Shown here: positions 19,582 to 30,427 of the stretch, in pieces
Position numbering within the stretch: position 1 is the first letter of the stretch
Layout of the letters: the number at the start of each line of letters is the position of its first letter
Assembly: GCA_003576805.1 (NCBI GenBank)
Contig: QEVM01000027.1
Location: 1 to 35,796, forward strand
Direction: 5' to 3'
From: Pseudomonadota bacterium
GTDB taxonomy: Bacteria; Myxococcota_A; UBA9160; PR03
DNA length: 35,796 nucleotides
Position numbers and translations under genes: made by a program
Notes under the pieces: generated by a model
What the model was told of the DNA's origin: nothing
The model's input: only the letters and a program-made list of their open reading frames with translations
Databases searched by the model: none

Positions 19582-19745
19582 GGGCCCTGTGCTGCGGCGC
19601 CGGGCGTTGGCTGCCGGTCCGCATCGGTTGCAATCGTGCGCAATTCCGACGTGCGCAGTCCCGACGCGAGGACGCCGAGGACCAGAACACGCGCAGGGGG
19701 ACGGGGTTGCGTAAAGCTAGGGGCTTTCCGAGGATTGCGCCCGAT

Positions 19746-21167
19746 ATGGGACAGGAGAAGCCGTGGGGGGGCCGTTTCCAGCAGGGCACCGACCCCGCCG
19801 TCGAGCGCTTCACCGCGTCGATCCACTTCGACCGCGAGCTCGCCCGCTACGACATCCGCGGCTCCATCGCACACGCGCGCATGCTCGGGCGCGCCGGCGT
19901 GATCCCGCAGGCGGACGCCGACGCCATCGTGACCGGGCTCGAAGCGATCCTCCGCGACCTCGAGGCGGGCGCGCTGGCGCTCGACCCCAAGCTCGAAGAC
20001 ATCCACATGAACGTCGAAGCGCGGCTGCGAGAGCGGGTCGGCGCGGTCGCCGGCAAGCTGCACACGGGTCGCAGCCGCAACGACCAGATCGCGACCGATC
20101 TCGCGCTCTACCTGCGCGACGTCGCGCGCGGCGTGCGCCGGGGACTCGTCGAGCTCCGCCGCGCGCTCGTCCTGCGCGCGCGAGAGCACGTCGACACGGT
20201 CCTCCCCGGCTACACACACCTGCAACGCGCGCAGCCCGTGCGGCTCGCCCATCACTGGCTCGCCTTCGTCGAGATGCTCGGGCGCGACGCCGAACGCTTC
20301 GCGGACCTGCGCAAGCGCCTCGCCCGCTGCCCGCTCGGCTCCGGCGCGATCGCGGGCAGCACGCTGCCGCTCGACCGTGCGGACACGGCGCGCTCGCTCG
20401 GCTTCGACGCGCCCGGTCGCAACAGCATGGACGCCGTCGCATCGCGCGACGCCGCCCTCGAGTTCCTGTCGGCCGCGGCGATCGCGATGGTGAACCTCTC
20501 GCGCCTCGCCGAGGAGCTGGTGCTCTGGTCGACCGCGGAGTTCGGCTTCGTCGAGCTCTCCGACGCCTACAGCACCGGGTCCAGCCTGATGCCGCAGAAG
20601 AAGAACCCGGACGTGCCCGAGCTGGTGCGCGGCAAGGCCGGGCGTGTCATCGGCGATCTGGTCGCGCTGCTCACGGTCGTGAAGGGCCTGCCGCTCACCT
20701 ACAACCGCGACCTGCAGGAGGACAAGGAGCCGCTGTTCGACGCGGCCGCGACGTTGCGCGACTCCCTGCACGTCATGGCGGGCGCGATCGCGACGCTGAC
20801 CGTGCAGACGGACCGCATGCGCGCGGCCGCCGAGGACCCGATGCTGCTCGCGACCGATCTCGCCGAGGCGTTGGTGCGCGCCGGCGTTCCGTTCCGCGAG
20901 GCGCACGAGGTGGTCGGCAAGCTGGTGGCGCACTGCCTGTCCGAGCGGCTCGACCTGCGGACCCTGTCGAAGGAGACGTTGCAGCGCTTCCACGCGGCGT
21001 TCACGGCGGATGCCGGCGAGCTGCTCGCGCTCGAGCGGGCGCTCGAAGAGCGGTCCATGCCGGGCGCGACGGCGCGCAGCCGCGTCGTCGAGGCGCTCGC
21101 AGAGGCCGAGCGCCTGCTGGCTGCGGAGGACGCCGCACTCGCCCAAGAAGAGGAGAGCCATCCGTGA
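19746..21167 (+). CDS. argH: Argininosuccinate lyase
   Basis: A 473-residue enzyme that splits argininosuccinate to arginine and fumarate, the last step of arginine biosynthesis. It begins with the family's KPWGGRFQ and has VEARLRERVG, HTGRSRNDQIATD, the catalytic-His segment YTHLQRAQP, and the superfamily signature GSSLMPQKKNPD. ATG at 19746 is chosen because it gives the standard N-terminus; the longer open frame from 19515 adds unrelated residues. GAGGA lies about 10 bases upstream. Its stop overlaps the lipoprotein GTG start. Confidence 0.97.
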   Translation: MGQEKPWGGRFQQGTDPAVERFTASIHFDRELARYDIRGSIAHARMLGRAGVIPQADADAIVTGLEAILRDLEAGALALDPKLEDIHMNVEARLRERVGAVAGKLHTGRSRNDQIATDLALYLRDVARGVRRGLVELRRALVLRAREHVDTVLPGYTHLQRAQPVRLAHHWLAFVEMLGRDAERFADLRKRLARCPLGSGAIAGSTLPLDRADTARSLGFDAPGRNSMDAVASRDAALEFLSAAAIAMVNLSRLAEELVLWSTAEFGFVELSDAYSTGSSLMPQKKNPDVPELVRGKAGRVIGDLVALLTVVKGLPLTYNRDLQEDKEPLFDAAATLRDSLHVMAGAIATLTVQTDRMRAAAEDPMLLATDLAEALVRAGVPFREAHEVVGKLVAHCLSERLDLRTLSKETLQRFHAAFTADAGELLALERALEERSMPGATARSRVVEALAEAERLLAAEDAALAQEEESHP

Positions 21168-21340
21168 CGCGCGCCCGCATCGCCGCAAGCTGTCTGATCG
21201 TCGCCCTCGCCGTCGCCGGATGCGGGCGGTACGGTCCTCCGGTGCGGGCGCCGAAGCCCGCCCCCGCCGCGTCACCCGCCTCCGCTCCGCCGGCCGAGCC
21301 CGCCGCTTCCGACGAGTCGGGCGAAGCCCCCCAGCCCTGA
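21164..21340 (+). CDS. Small LptM/YifL-like lipoprotein
   Basis: A 58-residue protein with a basic N-terminus, a hydrophobic signal and a lipobox (ALAVAGC), then GRYGPPVRAPKP and a Pro/Ala-rich tail. The CG-x-x-GP pattern right after the lipidated Cys is the mark of LptM (YifL)-type lipoproteins, which in Proteobacteria sit beside diaminopimelate/lysine genes. LptM assists maturation of the LPS transporter LptD in E. coli; that role here is inferred. GTG at 21164 overlaps the argH stop, and AGGAGAG is about 8 bases upstream. dapA starts 15 bases later. Confidence 0.78.
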   Translation: MTRARIAASCLIVALAVAGCGRYGPPVRAPKPAPAASPASAPPAEPAASDESGEAPQP

Positions 21341-21355
21341 CGCCAGGAGGTCGCC

Positions 21356-22228
21356 GTGTTCGAGGGAGTATTCACCGCGCTCGTGACGCCGTTCCGCGAC
21401 GGCGCCGTGGACGAGCGCGCGCTGACCGAGCTGGTCGAGCTCCAGATCGCCGCGGGCGTGGACGGTCTCGTTCCGTGCGGCTCGACCGGCGAGGCCGCGA
21501 CGCTCTCGCACGCCGAGCATCAGCGCGTCGTGGAGGTCGTCGTCGCCGCAGCCCGCGGCCGCGTGCAGGTCATCGCCGGCACCGGTTCCAACAGCACCGT
21601 CGAGGCGATCCAGTTGACGCGCCACGCCAAGGACGCGGGCGCGGACGGCGCGCTCTTGATCTCGCCGTACTACAACCGGCCCACCCAGGACGGCATCGTC
21701 GCGCATTACACCGAGATCGCGCGGCAGACGTCGTTCCCTCTGCTCGTCTACAACATCCCGGGCCGCACCGGCTCGAACGTGCTCCCGACGACGATCGCGC
21801 GGCTCGCGGAGGTCGACCAGATCGTCGGCGTGAAGGAGTCCTGCGGCGATCTCAACCAGATCGCGCACGTGATCGCCGGCGTGCCGGAGTCGTTCTCGGT
21901 GCTCGCTGGCGACGACTGGGCCACGCTGCCCATGTTGACGCTGGGCGGCAAGGGCGTGATCTCGACGACCTCGAACGTCGCGCCTGGCGACGTCGTGGAC
22001 ATGGTGCGCGCGTTCCGCGCCGGCGACCTCGCCCGCGCCCGCGCGGTGCACTTCCGGCTGCTGCCGCTGTTCGACGTCCTCTTCTGCGAGACGAATCCGA
22101 TTCCGGTGAAGGCGGCACTCGCGCTGCGCGGACTGATCCACGACGAGCTGCGCCTGCCGCTGCTGTCGATCTCGGCCGCGAATCGCGAGCGGCTGCAGGC
22201 GACGTTGAAGGAGATGGGCCTCCTTTGA
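21356..22228 (+). CDS. dapA: 4-Hydroxy-tetrahydrodipicolinate synthase
   Basis: A 290-residue TIM-barrel aldolase that condenses pyruvate and aspartate semialdehyde on the lysine/diaminopimelate route. Schiff-base Lys160 is in VGVKESCGDL, and the catalytic Tyr132 is in LVYNIPGRTG. The substrate-binding CGSTGEAATL and ISPYYNRPTQ are intact. The start is GTG at 21356, with CAGGAGG just upstream. It ends in an overlap with the dapB TTG start. Confidence 0.97.
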   Translation: MFEGVFTALVTPFRDGAVDERALTELVELQIAAGVDGLVPCGSTGEAATLSHAEHQRVVEVVVAAARGRVQVIAGTGSNSTVEAIQLTRHAKDAGADGALLISPYYNRPTQDGIVAHYTEIARQTSFPLLVYNIPGRTGSNVLPTTIARLAEVDQIVGVKESCGDLNQIAHVIAGVPESFSVLAGDDWATLPMLTLGGKGVISTTSNVAPGDVVDMVRAFRAGDLARARAVHFRLLPLFDVLFCETNPIPVKAALALRGLIHDELRLPLLSISAANRERLQATLKEMGLL

Positions 22229-23034
22229 GCGCGGCGACGCCCGCGCCGCTGCGCATTGCCTGCGTCGGCGCGTTCGGCCGCATGGGCGATCGCGTGCGCG
22301 CGGCCGTCGACGAAGCGGACGACGCGATCCTGTCGGGCGCGCTCGAGGCGGCCGGCCACCCCCGCATCGGCGACGAGATCGCGCCGGGCGTTCGCCTCGT
22401 CGACGACGCGGCGGCCGCGCTGGGCGGCGCCGACGTCGCGATCGACTTCACCCTGCCGCGCGTGACTTGCGCGGTGGTGCGCGTCGCAGCGGAGCGCGGC
22501 GTCGCGTACGTCTGCGGCACGACGGGGCTCTCCGCGAGCGATCGCGCGGAGCTCGAAGCCGCGGCGCAGCGCATCCCGATCGTGCTGGCGCCGAACTTCT
22601 CGGTGGCGGTGAACGTGCTCGCGCACCTCGTCGGCGAAGCGACTCGCCTGCTCGGCCCGAGCTACGACGTCGAGATCGTCGAGCTGCATCACGGCGCCAA
22701 GCGCGACGCACCGAGCGGAACCGCGCTCCGCCTCGCGGAGGCAGTCGCGGACGCGCGCGGCGAGGAGCTGCGCAAGCGGCTCGTCGCGTCGCGCGACGGC
22801 GAGACCGGCGCACGTCCAGCCCAGGCGATCGGCGTCCAGGCGCTGCGCGGCGGCGACAACCCCGGCGAACACACGGTGCTCTTCCTCGGCAGGGGCGAAC
22901 GGCTGGAGCTGATCCATCGCGCCGCCACGCGCGACCACTTCGCCGTGGGCGCGCTGCGCGCCGCTCGCTGGCTGCGCGGCCGCGCGCCCGGCCTCTACAC
23001 GATGCAGCAGGTGCTCGGGCTGGAGACTGGCTGA
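22225..23034 (+). CDS. dapB: 4-Hydroxy-tetrahydrodipicolinate reductase
   Basis: A 269-residue NAD(P)H-dependent reductase, the next step after DapA. The N-terminal Rossmann motif is VGAFGRMGDRV; CGTTGLS and PNFSVAVNVL follow. The active-site motif is ELHHGAKRDAPSGTAL, with the catalytic His and Lys. The start appears to be TTG at 22225 overlapping the dapA stop, since no ATG or GTG precedes the Rossmann motif closely. Its 3' end is 11 bases from the convergent CBS gene. lysA and later dap genes are not next to it. Confidence 0.96.
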   Translation: MSAATPAPLRIACVGAFGRMGDRVRAAVDEADDAILSGALEAAGHPRIGDEIAPGVRLVDDAAAALGGADVAIDFTLPRVTCAVVRVAAERGVAYVCGTTGLSASDRAELEAAAQRIPIVLAPNFSVAVNVLAHLVGEATRLLGPSYDVEIVELHHGAKRDAPSGTALRLAEAVADARGEELRKRLVASRDGETGARPAQAIGVQALRGGDNPGEHTVLFLGRGERLELIHRAATRDHFAVGALRAARWLRGRAPGLYTMQQVLGLETG

Positions 23035-23045
23035 GCGAGGTCCAG

Positions 23046-23507
23046 CTAACAGAGCTCCTCGACGACTCGCAGCAGGTCGAGCGAGGACACGACGCCGACC
23101 AGCACGCCGCGGTCGGTGACCAGCAACCGATGGATGCGCCGCTCGCGCATGATGTTGGCGGCGACCGCCACGCCGGTGTCGCGGTTCACGGCGTAGACGC
23201 GCTTGCTCATCAGGTCGGACACGTGCTGCGAGGACGGCGGGACCGGCGTCTCGCCGAGATCGGCGTAGTCCTCGATGCTGCTGAAGAACTGCCCCGCCTT
23301 CTCGGCGGTGTCGGGGTGCGCGGCCTTGCGCACGAGGTCGTTCTGCGAGATGACGCCGAGCACGCGGCCGCTGTCGTCGACGACGGGCGCGCCGGACACG
23401 GAGCGCGACGCCAGGATGGCCTGCGCCTCCGCGACGGTCTGGCTGGGTCGCAGGCTCACGACGTCCGGGTTCATCAGCTCGAACACGCGGCGAGGTCGCA
23501 CGGCCAT
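23046..23507 (-). CDS. Tandem CBS-domain protein
   Basis: A 153-residue protein made almost wholly of two CBS repeats. The first (about 8-65) has VAEAQAILASRSVSGAPVVD and VLGVISQNDLVR; the second (about 92-150) has VAVAANIMRERRIHRLLVTD and VGVVSSLDLLRVV. CBS pairs usually bind adenosine nucleotides and sense energy state. ATG at 23507 has GAGGA about 8 bases upstream. It lies downstream of glnA, separated by a hairpin terminator, so it may be a separate unit. No partner domain is present. Confidence 0.9.
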   Translation of the reverse strand: MAVRPRRVFELMNPDVVSLRPSQTVAEAQAILASRSVSGAPVVDDSGRVLGVISQNDLVRKAAHPDTAEKAGQFFSSIEDYADLGETPVPPSSQHVSDLMSKRVYAVNRDTGVAVAANIMRERRIHRLLVTDRGVLVGVVSSLDLLRVVEELC

Positions 23508-23538
23508 CGCTTCATCCTCGGCTCGGGCGGCGAAAGCG

Positions 23539-23572
23539 GAGGCCCCGCCGGCGGCGTCGCCGACGGGGCCTC
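23539..23572 (-). terminator. Hairpin terminator after glnA
   Basis: GAGGCCCCG (23539-23547) pairs with CGGGGCCTC (23564-23572), and the interior also folds (CGGCG/CGCCG). The hairpin lies about 22 bases after the glnA stop on the minus strand. Only a short T-run follows, so strength is uncertain. Confidence 0.6.
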
Positions 23573-23593
23573 TTCGAATCGGTCTCGCTTCGA

Positions 23594-25018
23594 TCAGACG
23601 TCGAAGTAGAGCTCGAACTCGTGCGGATGCGGGCGGAGCCGGATCGGATCGATGTCGTTCTCGCGCTTGTAGGCGATCCACGACTCGATCAGGTCCGTGC
23701 TGAACACGCCTCCCTGCAGCAGGAACTCGTGGTCGTTCTCGAGCTCTCGCACCGCCTCGTCGAGGCTGCCCGGCATCGTCGGAACGCCCTTCGCCTCCTC
23801 CGGAGAGAGGGCGTAGATGTTCTTGTCGAGCGGCTCGCCCGGATGAATCTTGTTCAGGATCCCGTCGATGCCGGCCATCAGCATCGCGGCGAAGGCGAGG
23901 TACGGGTTGCAGGCGGGATCGGGGTACCGCACCTCCACGCGCTTCGCCTTCGGGCTCTGCGAGTAGGTCGGGATGCGGCACGACGCGGATCGGTTGCGCG
24001 ACGAGTACGCCAGGTTGACCGGCGCCTCGTAGCCCGGCACGAGCCGCTTGTACGAGTTGGTGGTCGGGTTGGTGAACGCGGCGAGCGCGCGCGAGTGCTT
24101 CAGGATGCCGCCGATGTAGTACAGGGCGGTCTCCGACAGACCGGCGTACTTGTCGCCCGCGAACAGCGGCTTGCCGTCCTTCCACAGCGACTGGTGCGTG
24201 TGCATGCCCGAGCCGTTGTCCTTGAACAGCGGCTTCGGCATGAAGGTCGCCGTCAGTCCGTGGCGGCGCGCGACGTTCTTCACCACGTACTTGTACTTGA
24301 GGAGCTTGTCGGCCATCGACACCAGCGTGTCGAACTTCATGTCGATCTCGGCTTGGCCGGCGGTCGCCACCTCGTGGTGCTGGGTCTCGACCTCGATCCC
24401 CATCTTCTCCATCTCGAGACACATCTCGGTGCGGAGATCCTGCTGGGTGTCGTGCGGCGGGACCGGGAAGTAGCCTTCCTTGTGGCGGATCTTGTACCCG
24501 AGGTTCCGGCCGCCCTCCTCGCGATCGGTGTTCCACGCCGCCTCGCTCGAGTCGAGCTCGTAGTAGCCGTGGTTCGCGCCGGTGCCGAAGCGCGCGCTGT
24601 CGAACACGAAGAACTCGGCCTCGGGACCGAAGTAGGCCGTGTCGGCGACGCCGCTCTGCTTCACGAACAGCTCCGCGCGCTGGGCGACGTGGCGCGGGTC
24701 GCGCGGATAGGGCTGGCGCGAGAGCGGATCGACGACGTCGCAGATCAAGACCAGGGTCGGGTGCGAGAGGAACGGGTCGATGAACGCCGTGCTCGGGTCC
24801 GGGATCATCAGCATGTCGCTCTCGTTGATCGCCTTCCAGCCGCGGATCGACGAGCCGTCGAAGCCGTAGCCGTCCTGGAAGGTCGACTCCTCGAGCTGCG
24901 AGATCGGGTGCGAGCAGTGCTGCCAGAGGCCGGGCGAATCCGTGATGCGGCAGTCCACCATCACGACGTTGTTCTTCTTCGCGAAGTCGATGACTTCCTT
25001 GCCGGTCTTGAACGACAT
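23594..25018 (-). CDS. glnA: Glutamine synthetase type I
   Basis: A 474-residue enzyme that makes glutamine from glutamate, ammonia and ATP. It has DGSSIRGW, the metal-binding EAEFFVFD, the ATP-site segment [15 protein letters not shown], and NRSASCRIP. The adenylylation-loop Tyr, about residue 402 ([13 protein letters not shown]), is present, which suggests control by GlnE-type adenylylation. ATG at 25018 (MSFKTGKEV) has AAGGAAAG upstream; an extension to 25105 adds unrelated residues. It follows the PII gene by 61 bases on the same strand and is probably cotranscribed from the sigma-54 promoter at 25567-25584. Confidence 0.97.
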   Translation of the reverse strand: MSFKTGKEVIDFAKKNNVVMVDCRITDSPGLWQHCSHPISQLEESTFQDGYGFDGSSIRGWKAINESDMLMIPDPSTAFIDPFLSHPTLVLICDVVDPLSRQPYPRDPRHVAQRAELFVKQSGVADTAYFGPEAEFFVFDSARFGTGANHGYYELDSSEAAWNTDREEGGRNLGYKIRHKEGYFPVPPHDTQQDLRTEMCLEMEKMGIEVETQHHEVATAGQAEIDMKFDTLVSMADKLLKYKYVVKNVARRHGLTATFMPKPLFKDNGSGMHTHQSLWKDGKPLFAGDKYAGLSETALYYIGGILKHSRALAAFTNPTTNSYKRLVPGYEAPVNLAYSSRNRSASCRIPTYSQSPKAKRVEVRYPDPACNPYLAFAAMLMAGIDGILNKIHPGEPLDKNIYALSPEEAKGVPTMPGSLDEAVRELENDHEFLLQGGVFSTDLIESWIAYKRENDIDPIRLRPHPHEFELYFDV

Positions 25019-25079
25019 GTTCGGACGTCTTTCCTTTCGGCCGCTGGCCGCTGTTGGGGGTTGTTCCGGGCTGCGAGGC

Positions 25080-27145
<2,066 letters not shown>

Positions 27146-27240
27146 CGTCCTACCCCTCCTTCTCGCCACCGCGGACAAGGCGTCCGGCCCCCCGTGACGG
27201 TTGGCGAATCGTTGCGGACCTTAAGCGGTCGCGCGTACTT

Positions 27241-27258
27241 GAGCAAGGCACGTGCTTC
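27241..27258 (-). promoter_or_regulatory. Sigma-54-like promoter of the porin gene (degenerate -24)
   Basis: On the minus strand, GAAGCACGTGCCTTGCTC has a perfect -12 TTGCT. From GCAC to TTGCTC it differs by only one base from the glnB promoter. The -24 GG reads AG, so binding may be weaker. Transcription would start near 27231, 86 bases before the ATG. The element overlaps a palindrome at 27252-27267. Confidence 0.45.
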
Positions 27259-27267
27259 GGGAAGCAC
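27252..27267. promoter_or_regulatory. Perfect palindrome overlapping the porin -24 element
   Basis: GTGCTTC-GG-GAAGCAC has 7-bp arms and a 2-base centre and covers the -24 position of the putative porin promoter. It could be an operator for a repressor. It might also be a chance hairpin, since no second copy is seen nearby. Confidence 0.35.
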
Positions 27268-27414
27268 GGAAACGGATCCGACTGCAGCCGCCTCAACGGA
27301 GCGTCGCTCGCGGGACTTGAGACGGGATGCTGGCGGCGGACATGAGCTTGGGGGTGGTTGGCCACGCCCAACGCGACTCTCAGTCGCTTTTCCGTCCGGG
27401 TGCGAGACGAAGAA

Positions 27415-27441
27415 GGGGCGCGGACGATGCGTCCGCGCCCC
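27415..27441 (-). terminator. Rho-independent terminator of the decayed porin copy
   Basis: GGGGCGCGGAC (27415-27425) and GTCCGCGCCCC (27431-27441) form a perfect 11-bp stem with a 5-base loop. On the minus strand it is followed by TTCTTC. It lies about 34 bases after the lost stop of the pseudogene, in the same relative place as the terminator of the intact copy. Confidence 0.7.
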
Positions 27442-27474
27442 GAAAGGGTCCTCACGAGGCGAGGCTGCTCGCCG

Positions 27475-28495
27475 CCGAACTTGTTGAAGTTGTAGATGAC
27501 CTCGGCGCCGACCACGATCTGATCGTCGTTTAGATCGTCGCTGTCCTCGAGGAACTCCTCGTTCTCCGTGTCGTCCTTGGTGATCGCGTCGTAACGAGCC
27601 TCGGCACGGACATCAGGTTGTCGGTCAGCAGGTGATCGAGGGTCAGCGTGACGCCCCACGCGGCCGGGTCGCCGTCGGACCAGGCGTTGTCGCCGTTCAG
27701 GTACATCGCCAGGCGATCGGTGGCGTCGAAGCGAATCGTGCCGTTCACGACGCCGGACTCGCTGCCGTCGTCGCCGGTCTGCTCGCCGCCCCAGATGGCG
27801 ACCAGACGTTCCCGCGCCTGATGTTCCACGAGTAGATGTTGTTGACGCTCTCGGTTCCGACGCCGAACAGGTCCCCGAACTTGCCGGCCACGAACTTCAC
27901 GCCACCGCCGATCGGCGCGAGGTACTGCACGTAGCCCTGGTGGATGTAGAAGGCCGAGTCGTCGCGTGCATCCTCGCGGTTGCTCGGTGTCCAAGCTCAA
28001 CAGCGCACCCGTCTTCCCCCACACCGCGTTGAGGACGAAGCCGGCGCGGTGCTCCTCGCTGACCTCGCGCTCGAGCTCGAACCACACCGCGTCGAGCGCG
28101 AAGCTGTTGTGGTCCGGGTGCAGCGGATGGATGCGGTTGATGATGCCGCTGTTGTCGAATCCTAGACCGTCGCGCGCGTCGTCGTTTCGGATCGTTGATG
28201 TTGTAGAAGTAGTTGGCCGCCACCGAGCCGCCGATCGTGAGCTCTCCGAGGAAGCCCGGGAGACCGCTGCTCGAGCCGCGCGTCGCCGCGAAGCCGGACT
28301 GGTCGATCAGCTGCGACTGCTCCTCGACGCGCCGATTGGCCGATTCGACTGATCGTTGGTCGCCTGCAGCTTGTCTTCCATCTGCCGCATGCGCTGCTGC
28401 ATCGCTTCCCAGTTGCTGCTCGACGTCGCTCGCCGATGCGATCGACGGCGCCAGCAAGGCGAACGCCCGAGAACCGACAACCACCGAGCACGCAT
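27475..28495 (-). pseudogene. Decayed tandem copy of the outer-membrane porin
   Basis: Homology to the intact porin runs through all three minus-strand frames. Frame breaks occur in the signal region, around the coiled coil (MRQMEDKLQATNDQ then VESANRRVEEQSQLIDQ), after NINDP (one extra A), after GALLSLD, after RRGNVW and after DHLLTDNLM (one missing G). Two internal segments of roughly 65 and 45 codons are missing relative to the intact copy: after NVW, and between GDNAW and WGVT. The TAA stop reads CAG at 27475-27477. The total is about 1.0 kb against 1.37 kb. The 3' 150 bases remain about 90% identical to the intact gene. Deletions plus indels make a true pseudogene more likely than sequencing error alone. 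Confidence 0.85.
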
Positions 28496-28694
28496 CGTGT
28501 CCCCGCTCTCTCGCTGTGTGGGTGCAACGACCAGCTGGAGATGGGCCCGCGTCGTGCTGGCAGCTCGGGCGGGAAGGCGATCCCACTTCGCTCATGCGAA
28601 TCGCCGCGCGGTGTAGTGCGTGTGCGGGCCGGGCAACACGGTCGGCGCCACGACAAGGCTCGATTCGCAAGTCCGTGCGGAAGACGCGGCTTCT

Positions 28695-29429
28695 TCAGAA
28701 GGATGGGTCGGTGCGGAGCTGGGCGCGTCCGTCCGGTGCCGGCCAGAGGCCGGCTTCGTCGAGGAAGCCGAGCGTGCGCCGACAACGGAGAGGTCGCGCT
28801 CCGGCGCGGGCGGCCGCGAGCCAGCGAAGGTCGTCGAAGCGGTCGATGTCGAAGCCTGCGGGGAGGAGATCGACGCGGAGCCCCAGCTTCTCTGCACGCG
28901 CTCGGGTGTCGCGGAGCACCGTCGGGGTGCTCATCGGGTGCTCGAACAGCGTGCCGACCGCGCTCCCGCCGAGCGCCTGCTGCGCGAGGCCGACGAGGTT
29001 GTAGCCGCCGTCGCGATCGGGGCAGAGCACCACGTCGGTTTGCGACAGCGCGGCGGCGGCCGCGCGCAGGGTCTCGCGCTCCAGACACGGGCTGTCGCTC
29101 CCGCGCAGCAGCACGAACGGCGCGCCGGCCGCGGCGGCCTGATGCGCGACGGCGGACATGCGGCGTCCGAGATCGCCCGCCGCTTGCGAGATCGCGCGGA
29201 AGCCGGCCGGCGCCCGCGCCGCGATCGCCGCGACACCGCCCGGCGGATCGACTGCGACGACGGCGTCGAGCTTCAGCAGCGCGGCCGCGTGCGCCGACTC
29301 GTCGAGCGCGTCCTCGAGGAGACACCGGTAGAACTGGCTCGCCTGCGCCGGAGAGAACGGCGGCGTGAGGCGCGTCTTCACGCGGCCGGGAGCCGGCTCC
29401 TTCGCGAACACCACGAGCCAGCCGTTCAC
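28695..29429 (-). CDS. DUF2064 / TIGR04282-type glycosyltransferase-like protein
   Basis: A 244-residue protein with a GT-A/nucleotidyltransferase-like fold. It begins VVFAKEPAPGRVKTRL, then has LLRGSDSPCLERETL and VLCPDRDGGYNLVGL, and ends with a Phe/Asp-rich segment (GFDIDRFDDLRWL). These are marks of the family named rSAM/selenodomain-associated transferase 1. Its substrate is not established. GTG at 29429 overlaps the upstream ygfZ-like stop (GTGA). It is the last gene of the six-gene run from the MBL hydrolase. Confidence 0.85.
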   Translation of the reverse strand: MNGWLVVFAKEPAPGRVKTRLTPPFSPAQASQFYRCLLEDALDESAHAAALLKLDAVVAVDPPGGVAAIAARAPAGFRAISQAAGDLGRRMSAVAHQAAAAGAPFVLLRGSDSPCLERETLRAAAAALSQTDVVLCPDRDGGYNLVGLAQQALGGSAVGTLFEHPMSTPTVLRDTRARAEKLGLRVDLLPAGFDIDRFDDLRWLAAARAGARPLRCRRTLGFLDEAGLWPAPDGRAQLRTDPSF

Positions 29430-30427
29430 GAGCCGGCGTGCGCGGCGGCGAAGGGCAGCGCGACGACGCGCGCCGGTCGTCCCGCGACGCGCACGTCGGT
29501 GTCGTCGGCGTCGGCGCCGACCCGCACGATGGCCAGCGCGATCGCGCCGAAGCGGGGCGAGCGCGCGGCGCTCGTGACCTCGCCCACGCGTTTGCCGTTC
29601 GCCTCGATCGGCGCGCCACGCGCGGGCGGCTCGTCGCCTGCGAGCGCGAGACCGACCATGCGGTGCCCCACGCGGCCGCGCGAGTGCATGCGCGCGACGA
29701 TCTCCTGGCCCGTGTAGCAGCCCTTGTCGAACGAGACGGTGCGCTCGACGAGACCGAGCTCCGCGGGAAGCGTGTCCGGCCCGATCTCGAAGCCGGCGCG
29801 CGGACGTCCCGCCTCGATTCGAACGACGTCGAGGACGTCGGCGTCCGCGCAGATCGCGCCGAGCGGCCGAGCAGCGCGCTGCAGCGCCGCCGAGATCGCC
29901 GCCTCTCCCTCGCGCGCCGCGAAGAGCTGCACGGCCGGATCGCCGCCGAAGCCCCACGCCGCGGCGACGACCGACACGCCCGCGACGTCGATCGTCGCGA
30001 CCTCCTCGGACGCGAGCGCGAGCGCGACGCCGCTCGCGGCGCCGACCAGCTCGAACGCGCGCGGCCCCTCGACGGAGAAACGCGCGAGCTCGGCGCTGCG
30101 ATCGGTCAGCACGACGTCGTCCGCGACGACGTAACGGGAGAGCCGCTCGACCGCGGCCGGAGCCGACGCTGCGTCGGTCTCGAGCCAGAACGCTTCGGGC
30201 CGCGCGACCACGTGGAGCTCCGCGACGATGCGTCCCTCGCGCGTCAGCAGCAGCGCGTGGCAGCCAGCCCGCGGTCCGGCGGGATCGAGCTTCGCGACGT
30301 CGTTCGTGAGCTGGCCCTGCAGGAATCGAGTCCGGTCGGCGCCGCGCACTTCGATCCAGGCGCGGTCGCGCAGCGCGAACGCGCCCGCCGCACGGTGCAC
30401 CGTCTCGACGGCGGCGGCGACGCTCAC
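29426..30427 (-). CDS. ygfZ: YgfZ/CAF17-like folate-binding protein
   Basis: A 333-residue protein related to GcvT. It has FALRDRAWIEVRGADRTRFLQGQLTND-type N-terminal strands and the family signature KGCYTGQEIVARMHSRGRV, including the conserved Cys. YgfZ proteins use tetrahydrofolate and help assemble or repair certain Fe-S enzymes, such as the radical-SAM tRNA methylthiotransferase MiaB. GTG at 30427 overlaps the upstream nucleotidyltransferase stop by 4 bases, and the 3' end likewise overlaps the DUF2064 gene. The N-terminal region and signature give a confident family call; the client in this organism is unknown. Confidence 0.93.
   Translation of the reverse strand: MSVAAAVETVHRAAGAFALRDRAWIEVRGADRTRFLQGQLTNDVAKLDPAGPRAGCHALLLTREGRIVAELHVVARPEAFWLETDAASAPAAVERLSRYVVADDVVLTDRSAELARFSVEGPRAFELVGAASGVALALASEEVATIDVAGVSVVAAAWGFGGDPAVQLFAAREGEAAISAALQRAARPLGAICADADVLDVVRIEAGRPRAGFEIGPDTLPAELGLVERTVSFDKGCYTGQEIVARMHSRGRVGHRMVGLALAGDEPPARGAPIEANGKRVGEVTSAARSPRFGAIALAIVRVGADADDTDVRVAGRPARVVALPFAAAHAGS

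Noticed and set aside
27475..28495. The second porin copy as a product of sequencing error only
   Set aside because: Single-base indels could be errors, but two segments of dozens of codons are also missing and the stop codon is changed.
28496..28694. A promoter for the decayed porin similar to that of the intact copy
   Set aside because: No GCAA-N5-GTGCCA-like element was found on the minus strand in this gap.
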